DNA from: Chitinophaga sp. LS1
GTDB lineage: Bacteria > Bacteroidota > Bacteroidia > Chitinophagales > Chitinophagaceae
DNA length: 64,000 nucleotides
NCBI RefSeq assembly: GCF_034274695.1
Contig: NZ_CP128362.1
Location: 1,798,001 to 1,862,000, forward strand
Reading direction: 5' to 3'
Under the pieces are notes generated by a model. It saw only the letters and a program-made list of their open reading frames with translations. It did no database searches and was not told the origin of the DNA. Position numbers and translations under genes: made by a program. This document shows positions 57,647 through 64,000 of this stretch, piece by piece (position 1 is the first letter of the stretch; every line of letters starts with the position of its first letter).

Positions 57647-58876
57647 ATGTCTATAATCAGTGACTGTATGCCCTACATTGAAAAAGAAATTATCCACTTA
57701 TTTGACTATACCATACATCCTTCATCCAGTGAGCGGTTGTATCAGATCTTTTCGGTACCCCGATTGTCGTTTTCTGCGACTTTGGAGCGGCAGCAGTTAT
57801 TACAGGCATTTTTGTTTTACTGGGAGCGGATACAGGGTTTTACCTATCATAAGGCAGACTTGCAGGAGGTGTATCAGTTCACTACCTATGTCGAGCAGCC
57901 GGAGAGTACTATTGGTCAATATTTTGGGAAGGACAGGTACCAGTTGCAGGGGAGGTGTTTACAAACGATCCGGTTGCTTCGTAATATTTATGGGAAATAC
58001 CTGCTTCCATTGCATGGCATACCATTGCTGGAAGATTTTGCAGGGCCGGCCAGGGAACTGTATGAAACATTGGAGATTGATAAACTCCCCAAAGAACTGA
58101 CCTTTCAGCAGACATTTTCTTTTGCCCGCAAACTGGTGGCATGCAGGGAGAGGAACCTGACAGCCAGGTTCTGGGATTCGCTGTTTGAATATGAGGCATG
58201 GTGGTCACTGGCCATGGGTACGATTAAGTACGGATTTACTATTCCTTCCTTTTCTGCAGATAATTTTGTGATAGAGGAGTTCTGGCACCCTATGGTAACA
58301 AATCCGGTCAAAAACAACCTGCAAACGACGAGTAATATGATTGTATTGACAGGGCCGAATATGTCGGGGAAATCGACGACTTTAAAGGCGATAGGGCTGT
58401 GTGTATCTTTGGCACATATCGGGTTGGCAGTGCCGGCGGAGAATTGTAGGATACCGTTTTATGACCAGGTGTTAGTGGCGATCAATGTGACGGATGATCT
58501 GAAGAATGGATTTAGTCATTTTATGCAGGAGATCGTGCACCTTAAAAATACGGCCATACAGGCGAAGGCGGGGCAGCGGTGCTTTGCCATATTTGATGAG
58601 ATATTCAGGGGTACGAATATAGATGATGCGATGGAGGTGACGTTTACTACCATTAAAGGGTTGAGTCAGTTCAGGCAGTGTCATTTTATTATTTCGACAC
58701 ATTTGTACCAGTTGCAGGGCTTATTACCTCCGGAATTATACGAACCGTATCAGTTACGGGCAGGCATACAGGAGGGGGTACCAGTGAATAGTTATCGACT
58801 GGATAGGGGTTGGTCTGACCTGAAGTTCGGCAGACTTATTTTTGAGAAAGAAGGGTTGAGTCAGTTGCTGGAATAG
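57647..58876 (+). CDS. MutS-like ATPase lacking the mismatch-recognition domain
   Basis: 409 residues, about half a MutS. A helical core/lever region (1-215) precedes the ATPase domain: Walker A GPNMSGKST, Walker B FAIFDEIFRGT and HFIISTHLY. There is no N-terminal mismatch-binding or connector domain and no Smr nuclease. Such short proteins are seen in Bacteroidota, role unknown (recombination or structure-specific binding likely). ATG start at 57647. Confidence 0.9.
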   Translation: MSIISDCMPYIEKEIIHLFDYTIHPSSSERLYQIFSVPRLSFSATLERQQLLQAFLFYWERIQGFTYHKADLQEVYQFTTYVEQPESTIGQYFGKDRYQLQGRCLQTIRLLRNIYGKYLLPLHGIPLLEDFAGPARELYETLEIDKLPKELTFQQTFSFARKLVACRERNLTARFWDSLFEYEAWWSLAMGTIKYGFTIPSFSADNFVIEEFWHPMVTNPVKNNLQTTSNMIVLTGPNMSGKSTTLKAIGLCVSLAHIGLAVPAENCRIPFYDQVLVAINVTDDLKNGFSHFMQEIVHLKNTAIQAKAGQRCFAIFDEIFRGTNIDDAMEVTFTTIKGLSQFRQCHFIISTHLYQLQGLLPPELYEPYQLRAGIQEGVPVNSYRLDRGWSDLKFGRLIFEKEGLSQLLE

Positions 58877-58930
58877 CGGGTTGGTTCAACAGAAGAGCCC
58901 TGGCCCACAGCAATTTTTGGGAGGCTCATT

Positions 58931-58997
58931 TTTTGCTCAACAGCCACTTATTTGGATGACCATTTTTGCTCAATAGCCACTTATTTGGATGACCATT
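58931..58997. repeat. 33-bp tandem direct repeat
   Basis: Two copies of a 33-base unit (gctcaacagcc/gctcaatagcc ... cacttatttggatgacca) differing at one base, followed by a partial third (tttttggatg). 33 is three times 11. Non-coding gap between the MutS-like and HD genes. Confidence 0.85.
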
Positions 58998-59006
58998 TTT
59001 GGATGC

Positions 59007-59441
59007 TTAATTACCAATTCTCTTTGCAGCAATTTTGCGGTAAGCTTTTAGATATTTGTTTAATCTGGCTATGTCTTTTTCAGTTACTTCCGGAATGCGT
59101 TTTATATCCATATTATCCGTGAGATCGTTCATTTTTACAGCGCAGGATAATGGATTTTGTAAGGTACGATCTACAAAATGATCATAGTCTTCATCTTCTG
59201 ATAGTTTAGTAACCCCTTTTAATGCTTCCAGTAGTTTTGGCGGCAGCCCTTCAGCAGCGAGCTTTTCAAAAGTCCAGTCTGTATCTTCGACTACATCGTG
59301 GAGTGCGCCTACAATTTTTTCTTCTACTGTAATACCCATGTTCATGACTCTTAATACATGTCCGATATAAGGGGCTCCGTACTTATCTTTCTGACCGTGA
59401 TGGGCTGCAACGGCGATTTCAATAGCTCTTTCCAATGTCAT
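59007..59441 (-). CDS. Small HD-domain protein resembling (p)ppGpp hydrolase domains
   Basis: 144 residues from the ATG at 59441 (MTLERAIEIAVAAHHGQKDKYG); a start nine codons earlier is possible. HDVVEDTDW is the HD-domain core of RelA/SpoT hydrolases, and VKMNDLTDNMDIKR fits the later Asn-containing motif. Like single-domain alarmone hydrolases (Mesh1 type) it has no synthetase, TGS or ACT part. Substrate not proven. It precedes the scarred accessory region. Confidence 0.8.
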   Translation of the reverse strand: MTLERAIEIAVAAHHGQKDKYGAPYIGHVLRVMNMGITVEEKIVGALHDVVEDTDWTFEKLAAEGLPPKLLEALKGVTKLSEDEDYDHFVDRTLQNPLSCAVKMNDLTDNMDIKRIPEVTEKDIARLNKYLKAYRKIAAKRIGN

Positions 59442-59532
59442 TGTAAAACGGTTTTTCAATCGCTTCAAGTTAGTGCAATTTGCTTAATAAATAATTTACG
59501 ATCAGCAGGGAAAGTACATTCATTCCAGTAGC

Positions 59533-59690
59533 CTATCTATAAGCATGTAACCATTGTTGCCAGTCAGGAGCATTGCCTGTCAATTGTAAAAACAAACCGC
59601 CTGTAATACATACGCCTAATGCAATAGATATTTGTTGAAAAATAACGTATGTACCTGCAGCTGTACCCGCCAGTGATATTTGCTTTAATG
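59533..59690 (-). pseudogene. C-terminal remnant of an MFS transporter
   Basis: A frame of about 50 codons ending in TAG reads LALKQISLAGTAAGTYVIFQQ and continues through ...ALGVCITGGLFLQLTG...DWQQWLHAYR, the last two helices of a drug-type MFS exporter. No start and no upstream helices remain; the reading frame runs into the DinD remnant. Junction at about 59675-59695. Confidence 0.75.
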
Positions 59691-60130
59691 CTAATAGTAG
59701 GCAGAAAATCGGCTATGGCCTCGTTTCCGGAACACCCGTTTTTTTCTTTAACTGTGATGTAGATAACCGGAAAAGCGCTTGATCTCCTTTTGCCCGGATT
59801 ATCGCAAAGCCTTTATCATCAACACCTCTTTCATATAATATTCCTGATAATTGTCGCTCTGTTTGACTTAACTTTTCCCTTGCTTTCACTCTTTCAAATT
59901 CCAGCAATCTTTGTTCAATTATTTCTGCTCTTCGTGTTTGGACAGCAAAATAAGTCTGTGTAAAGGCAACTTCCGGCTTTCTGGAATCTCCATTTTGTGC
60001 TATCAAGTAGCAGGCATAGCGTATAAGCATAATATGCTGTATTTCCTGTTGAGCTCCTTTTCCTGCCTCGATCACCTTCCTGACGTCGGGAAAGTGATCC
60101 TCTATTTTCCCACCAGCATTACTTTGTGCA
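59676..60130 (-). pseudogene. DinD remnant (C-terminal half, frameshifted)
   Basis: Reads SNAGGKIEDHFPDV, then IEAGKGAQQEI, RYACYLIAQNGDSRKPEVAF, YFAVQTRR, LSGILYERGVD, GFAIIRAKGDQALF, all typical of DNA-damage-inducible protein D. The N-terminal BRO/KilA-like half is missing. After GVPETRP the frame meets TAG, whereas a one-base-shifted frame continues IADFLPTISIKAN as in intact DinD: a single-base deletion near 59711-59716. Then it breaks into the MFS remnant. Not functional. Confidence 0.82.
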
Positions 60131-60143
60131 AATCCTGTGCAAA

Positions 60144-60179
60144 TGAAAAAAGGCTTTTAGCAATTCAGCTAAAAGCCTT
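60144..60179 (-). terminator. Old terminator of tRNA-Met (displaced)
   Basis: Perfect 12-bp stem aaggcttttagc / gctaaaagcctt around aattca, with a T run on the minus strand. It directly follows the displaced tRNA 3' part, as a tRNA terminator would. Confidence 0.8.
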
Positions 60180-60182
60180 TAC

Positions 60183-60240
60183 CATCTTGTGCTCCCAACA
60201 GGGCATGATCCTGTGCCCCCCTGACTATGAGTCAGGTGCT
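60183..60240 (-). repeat. Displaced 3' part of tRNA-Met (attachment-site footprint)
   Basis: 50 of its bases (60191-60240) match the intact tRNA-Met gene (60964-61013) with two differences, and similarity runs on a few bases past the tRNA 3' end (one indel). It covers the tRNA from the D-stem end through anticodon and T arm to the discriminator; the 5' part is missing. Lying 770 bases from the intact gene, it fits a split tRNA left by an element that integrated and rebuilt the 3' end. Confidence 0.88.
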
Positions 60241-60293
60241 ATGGTAAAAAAACAGGAAGCCTATTTATTAGACCTCCTATTTAATTTGTCACT

Positions 60294-60548
60294 TTAATAA
60301 TGATATCTACATTGTAAGATAAGAATAGCATCATCCAATACTTTATACACTAACCGATGCTCTTGATCTATTCTTCGAGACCAGCAACCCGTTAAATTTT
60401 CCTTGAGTGCTTCTGGTTTTCCCAAACCTTCAAATGGCTGACGCATTGTATCTTTTATCAGCTCATTAATTTTCTTGAGGATCTTCTTATCTGTCTTTTG
60501 CCAATACAAATAATCCTCCCACCCGTTTTGGTCCCAACTTAATTTCAT
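60294..60548 (-). CDS. yoeB: YoeB/Txe family toxin (mRNA interferase)
   Basis: 84 residues, the canonical size. WEDYLYWQKTDKKILKKINELIKD, then GKPEALK and WSRRIDQEHRLVYKV, ending CRYHY with the conserved His83-Tyr84. Ribosome-dependent RNase activity that is held off by the antitoxin encoded just upstream; start and stop overlap by one base (TAATG). Confidence 0.94.
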   Translation of the reverse strand: MKLSWDQNGWEDYLYWQKTDKKILKKINELIKDTMRQPFEGLGKPEALKENLTGCWSRRIDQEHRLVYKVLDDAILILQCRYHY

Positions 60549-60802
60549 TAATCGTCGATTAATTCATGTTCTTCATTAATACCATTATTTGTTCTTTCAA
60601 TCGCCTCCATTAAACGAGTTCTGTTTTTCTCTGACTTCATAAGGTGTAATGTTTCCAAAATAGAATTATATTCTTCCAAAGAAATAATTACAACACTTTT
60701 ATCTCCGCCTCTGGGCACAATAAGCGTATCATGGTTTTCTGTTACATTATCCAAATGCGCTTTTAGTTGTTGCCTAAACTCGCTATAGTTTACAACTTGC
60801 AT
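60548..60802 (-). CDS. yefM: YefM/Phd family antitoxin
   Basis: 84 residues from the ATG at 60802 (a GTG two codons earlier is less likely). MQVVNYSEFRQQLKAHLDNV is the DNA-binding N-terminus, DTLIVPRGGDKSVVIISLEEYNSILET the Phd core, and the acidic tail NEEHELIDD wraps the toxin. Represses its own promoter, probably at the palindrome upstream. Confidence 0.93.
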   Translation of the reverse strand: MQVVNYSEFRQQLKAHLDNVTENHDTLIVPRGGDKSVVIISLEEYNSILETLHLMKSEKNRTRLMEAIERTNNGINEEHELIDD

Positions 60803-60824
60803 AAACACGTTATTTTAAAATATG

Positions 60825-60892
60825 TCTGAGCATAAAAAATGCTCAGAATGAAAAAAGTATCGCAAATACGTACTTAAATCCGTACAAAAGTA
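60825..60892 (-). promoter_or_regulatory. Promoter and operator of the yefM-yoeB pair
   Basis: Perfect palindrome TCTGAGCAT / ATGCTCAGA (60825-60833, 60839-60847) with a five-A spacer, about 22 bases before the antitoxin start. On the minus strand TACTTTTG at 60892-60885 matches the TAnnTTTG -7 box. Confidence 0.7.
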
Positions 60893-60920
60893 CGAAATAA
60901 CTTTGAGATGAACAAGTAAA

Positions 60921-60952
60921 AAACAAAAAGCCTCCGGCGCATTGCCGAAGGC
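60921..60952 (-). terminator. Current terminator of tRNA-Met
   Basis: Stem gcctccggc / gccgaaggc (one wobble) followed on the minus strand by a T run; sequence unrelated to the displaced terminator at 60144-60179. Confidence 0.8.
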
Positions 60953-60962
60953 TTCATCTTTG

Positions 60963-61036
60963 TGCTCCCAACAGGGCATGATCCTGTGACCCCCTGATTA
61001 TGAGTCAGGTGCTCTAACCAACTGAGCTATAGGAGC
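60963..61036 (-). tRNA. tRNA-Met, elongator type (anticodon CAT)
   Basis: Minus strand. Acceptor GCTCCTA pairs with TGGGAGC (one G-U), D arm GCTCAGTTGGTTAGAGC, anticodon loop CTCATAA with CAT, T arm CAGGATCATGCCCTG. The arms resemble elongator Met rather than initiator or Ile2, though a lysidine-modified Ile2 cannot be excluded. Discriminator A at 60963. Its 3' two-thirds are duplicated at 60183-60240. Confidence 0.93.
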
Positions 61037-61144
61037 TGTTCTTTTCAGAACGAAATTATATATGTAAACTTTCTCGGGTCCCTTTGCGGGACGGCGAAAT
61101 TACTTAAAATTTATTCAATTTTCCCAAACCCCAGGTAAAAATTT

Positions 61145-63538
61145 TTATTCTACCTCCTCTACCTCTATATAGAAATTCTCTTCATCTATCTCGAAGTCCG
61201 CTGCTGCCTGATTACGAAGGGTCAGTGTTTTCCATTCAGTAGTAGGGTATATAAATTCATGGTTTTTAATTTTCACCGGCATCCGGAAATAGGGAACATC
61301 AGCCACCCAGCGATAACGGACCATGAGGGTGGTCCCTTTTTCGGAGAGGGAATATTCTAAACGGGGAACCCGGGTGTAATGAAGGTATTGATTGAATAAA
61401 TAGTGGTAATCGTTTCCTGTGAAGTCGCAGATAAACTGTTCCAACTCATCAGCAGATAGGGTCTGATAGCGAAAATGTTGTTGGATAGCTAATAGTAAGC
61501 GATTCCAGCAGGAAGGGTCATTGATCACATTCTGTAAGGTGAACAATAGCAGACTTCCTTTTGTGTACATGTCGCTAATGTCATAGAAGATATTGTTCAC
61601 ATTGTATACGCCGGTGACCGGTCGTTTGTTTTGTACCTGTTCCCGCTGGTCGTTTAGAAACTCGCGGGCAGCGGCTTCGCCATCGCGGCAACCGATGTAG
61701 ATGCTTTCTGCATAGGTGGCGAAGGCTTCATGGATCCACATGTCTGCCATATCCTTACAACTAATGTTGTTTCCCCACCACTCATGGGCCGATTCATGCC
61801 AGACCACAGCCGCGAATTCAGGATGTGGGTCGTTGGGGATCCGACCTACACAGACACCGCTTTGGTGTTCCATGGGATAAAGGCTTTCTACTAAAGTAAA
61901 GCTGTCTCTGGGAAAGGGGTAGGGGCCGAAATGCTGCGAATAACAAGATAACATGGCGGGAACTTCTTTGAAGTATACTTTTGCCTGTTCCAGGTGGTAA
62001 GGCATGACATAATAGTTCACTCCCTGATCCCTGTAATGGGTATATTTTCCAATACTGAAGGTTACATTGTAATTATTAATAGGGTAACTAACAGCCCATT
62101 CGTACCTGGTTTTGTGATCAGAAAGAGGAATTTGGCGTTGTAACCGCCCATTGGAGACTTCGGAAAAACCGGAAGGGACGGTGATCCAGATCTCCATACT
62201 ATCCGGTTCATCTGATAAATGATCCTTGCAGGGCCACCATAAGCTAGCCCCTGAACCCTGACAAACAACTTGTGCCCACGGATTGCCCAGGTCATCTTTG
62301 TCCCATAAGACGCCGCCGTTCATACTGATGCTTTTGTCCGGGACCTGAGGGATGCCTTCATAATAGATGGTGATTTCTTCTATTGAGCCGACAGGTTGCA
62401 TGCCTGGAAATTTTACAAAGACCGCATTTGCTTCGCGGGTGAAGGTCAAAGACTGGTTTTTGAACAGGATTTCGTTGATTTTCATATTTGCATATAAGTC
62501 GATCTGCATTTGATCGAAGGGAGATATGACTTTAAAGCGGATCTTATTGTTCCCACTGATGCGCCGGCGATCCAGGTCTATATCCGCATCCAGGTGGTAG
62601 AAAGTGACGTCATAGCAGGAGCGGAGTGGGGACAACATTCCCCTGAGTGTATCGGCCCGGGTAAAATGCTGGTGAGGAGCGGAAAGACCAGTAACTTGCT
62701 TTAGAGACAAAGACCTACTTTTTACCGACAGAAAAAAATCCGCCCGCCAGGCTACATCTTTTAAATGTCTCTTATTACTATTAATCACCGTCTCCCAATG
62801 CCGCCTTACATCCTGCAAATAATATTTCCCATTTTCCTGCTGATAAGTCACAATCATCCTAATCTGCTCAAAATCCATGGATGCTCTCATAATTTTTGAC
62901 ATTAAGGTATACCGGATCCCACCTCTGCCATGCTTATTTACATGCCTGATCCCCGCCGGACTAGCCACTAACTCACACCTCACCAGCGCCAGACTGGCCG
63001 TATCAATAAATAACCGCCCACTCACCAACCCGTTCTTATTATTATTCTTAGGTACCACTGCTATTATTAGCTGGCGCCCACACAAGGTGTCTACATAATA
63101 ATTATAGTATCGGAAGGAATTGGGGTTTAAAATAGCGTATCTGGTATTCGCATATTTAATAAGGTCTTCATGCAAGGCACCGGCTGGGGCATTGGAAATA
63201 TTACTTATCCAGTTATAAAACTGAAAGTCAGGGTTGGAAAACATCTTTTTCCGGCCCACCTTCGTCACTTTCCACTGATCCCCCTTTATTTCCAGTTCGG
63301 ATTCATTATAGTTGAGCGTATCACCCGCCAACCGGATATCTTCCTTATAAAAGGCCCTCATTGTCACCAGGCTGGTGTCATAGTTATTCGGAATAGCAGC
63401 GATCATTCTTTTGACTATCTCCAACCCCTGACCGGGGTGAACAGCGACCTCCCTGAGGTGAACTACCTGGGCAAAAAGTGAAGTGGGGAATAACAGGAGA
63501 AATAACCCTTTCAATAACCGGTGAAACAAATACTTCAT
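61145..63538 (-). CDS. M1 family metallopeptidase with extra N-terminal domain, exported
   Basis: 797 residues from the ATG at 63538, chosen because MKYLFHRLLKGLFLLLFPTSLFAQ is a signal peptide. Residues ~20-270 form a beta-rich domain seen in Bacteroidota CarboxypepD_reg-type proteins; the M1 part follows with SMNGG (GxMEN-like), zinc site WHESAHEWWGN and the downstream Glu in HEAFATYAES. Likely an outer-envelope aminopeptidase. Starts about 47 bases after the AraC gene stop and is co-directional. Confidence 0.9.
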   Translation of the reverse strand: MKYLFHRLLKGLFLLLFPTSLFAQVVHLREVAVHPGQGLEIVKRMIAAIPNNYDTSLVTMRAFYKEDIRLAGDTLNYNESELEIKGDQWKVTKVGRKKMFSNPDFQFYNWISNISNAPAGALHEDLIKYANTRYAILNPNSFRYYNYYVDTLCGRQLIIAVVPKNNNKNGLVSGRLFIDTASLALVRCELVASPAGIRHVNKHGRGGIRYTLMSKIMRASMDFEQIRMIVTYQQENGKYYLQDVRRHWETVINSNKRHLKDVAWRADFFLSVKSRSLSLKQVTGLSAPHQHFTRADTLRGMLSPLRSCYDVTFYHLDADIDLDRRRISGNNKIRFKVISPFDQMQIDLYANMKINEILFKNQSLTFTREANAVFVKFPGMQPVGSIEEITIYYEGIPQVPDKSISMNGGVLWDKDDLGNPWAQVVCQGSGASLWWPCKDHLSDEPDSMEIWITVPSGFSEVSNGRLQRQIPLSDHKTRYEWAVSYPINNYNVTFSIGKYTHYRDQGVNYYVMPYHLEQAKVYFKEVPAMLSCYSQHFGPYPFPRDSFTLVESLYPMEHQSGVCVGRIPNDPHPEFAAVVWHESAHEWWGNNISCKDMADMWIHEAFATYAESIYIGCRDGEAAAREFLNDQREQVQNKRPVTGVYNVNNIFYDISDMYTKGSLLLFTLQNVINDPSCWNRLLLAIQQHFRYQTLSADELEQFICDFTGNDYHYLFNQYLHYTRVPRLEYSLSEKGTTLMVRYRWVADVPYFRMPVKIKNHEFIYPTTEWKTLTLRNQAAADFEIDEENFYIEVEEVE

Positions 63539-63585
63539 GGCCTCTTTTTCCTGTAAAACAACAGGAATCTCCGCCACCAGTCTAC

Positions 63586-64000
63586 TCAAATCCGGATTTG
63601 ATCATTCATTTTGATGTATTCTTTAGGGCTCATCCCCATCCTATTTTTAAAAGCCCGCTGGAAAGTAGGAAGGGAATTAAACCCACAATCCAGGGCGAGG
63701 CCCATAATAGTAAGATGCTCAAACGACGGATCTGATACCTTTTCTTTGAACGCTTCTATGCGGTAATTATTGACAAACTCATTGAAGCTTTTATTCAAAT
63801 GCTGGTTTAAAACCGTCGAAATAGTTTTGGCCGGGAGGCCGGTATGCTTAGACAATAAAGCAAGATTCAGGGAAGGATTTAAAAACAATTGATCCTCTTC
63901 CATTACCTTTTTCAGGAGAGGCACAGCTGTATCGATCAATTGAGACTCCAATGGGGCAGGGGTGGCCTTCACCTCCCGCACCGGCATCAGCAATCCTTTT
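63586..64000 (-). CDS. AraC family regulator, N-terminus outside window
   Basis: The frame stays open to the window edge (no start visible), so only the C-terminal ~138 residues are seen: a two-HTH AraC domain (LNLALLSKHTGLPAKTISTVLN and IMGLALDCGFNSLPTFQRAFK) closing in GMSPKEYIK. In Bacteroidota such domains are often fused to a multi-helix membrane sensor; that part would lie to the right. It may control the M1 peptidase gene downstream. Confidence 0.85.
   Translation of the reverse strand, partial: KGLLMPVREVKATPAPLESQLIDTAVPLLKKVMEEDQLFLNPSLNLALLSKHTGLPAKTISTVLNQHLNKSFNEFVNNYRIEAFKEKVSDPSFEHLTIMGLALDCGFNSLPTFQRAFKNRMGMSPKEYIKMNDQIRI

Noticed and set aside
60181..60245. A second functional tRNA-Met
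   Set aside because: The 5' acceptor and D-arm half are absent, so no cloverleaf can form; kept as an attachment-site footprint.

Overview
The window reads as chromosomal DNA of a Bacteroidota member, most likely Chitinophagaceae and close to Chitinophaga. The basis is the protein families present (Bacteroidota-type PorT-like barrels, S9/M1/M28 secreted peptidases, an RND-HlyD-TolC operon with TetR genes, SWIM-SNF2 helicase), several promoter-like TAnnTTTG -7 boxes (for example at 29059, 29112, 43001), and weak Shine-Dalgarno signals with several TTG starts. The genus is inferred from recall of these families, not from a search.

Layout. 1-8400: unconnected short units (hypotheticals, alpha/beta hydrolase, CPBP protease, SDR reductase with a divergent AraC regulator, RibD/DHFR-like reductase). 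8523-10716: a decayed metallopeptidase pseudogene, truncated at its 5' end where a clearly AT-rich two-gene module starts (a papain-like protein plus a small basic protein); the module ends in a perfect 56-bp palindrome. 10811-25851: housekeeping stretch with tRNA-Asn, a GT39-type glycosyltransferase, Rieske protein, hflX, S9 peptidase, enoyl-CoA hydratase, beta-barrel, TPR/zinc-ribbon and M50-like pair, SNF2 helicase with two SWIM fingers, comB, gcvT. 26132-33334: M28 peptidase, lipoprotein, then an NAD-salvage locus (NrtR-type regulator, NadM-Nudix, NadV) followed by an unusual protein joining a nucleotidyltransferase-like half to a methyltransferase. 33504-40583: RND efflux operon under two tandem TetR regulators with a large inverted-repeat operator upstream. 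40768-45514: secreted protein, aminotransferase, dnaN with paired DnaA-box-like sites upstream, fatty acid hydroxylase-type enzyme. 45541-51393: thiamine operon thiS-thiC-(tenI/thiE-like)-thiE-thiG-thiH behind a TPP riboswitch. 51671-58876: stress-type small proteins, two ferritin-like proteins, phytase-like esterase, map, tmk, MutS-like ATPase. 58877-61036: a scarred accessory site with remnants of an MFS transporter and of DinD, a displaced 3' part of tRNA-Met, a YefM-YoeB toxin-antitoxin pair, and the intact tRNA-Met. 61145-64000: M1-type peptidase and a partial AraC regulator.

How the parts work together. The NAD genes form a plausible regulon: a Nudix-fold repressor without a full Nudix box sits upstream of nicotinamide phosphoribosyltransferase and NMN adenylyltransferase, and a palindrome overlaps the second promoter. 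The thiamine genes make both thiamine halves and couple them, but thiF and thiD are not here. The RND operon carries its own regulators. The tRNA-Met region shows the footprint of site-specific integration into a tRNA gene, with only the toxin-antitoxin pair left as an intact passenger.

Intergenic DNA is rich in structure: strong hairpin terminators that share a cttYYGCC/GGCRRaag core, and tandem arrays with an 11-bp (or 33-bp) period. The strongest candidates for something undescribed are the AT-rich papain-like module, the nucleotidyltransferase/methyltransferase fusion next to the NAD genes, and the tRNA-Met split with its toxin-antitoxin cargo.
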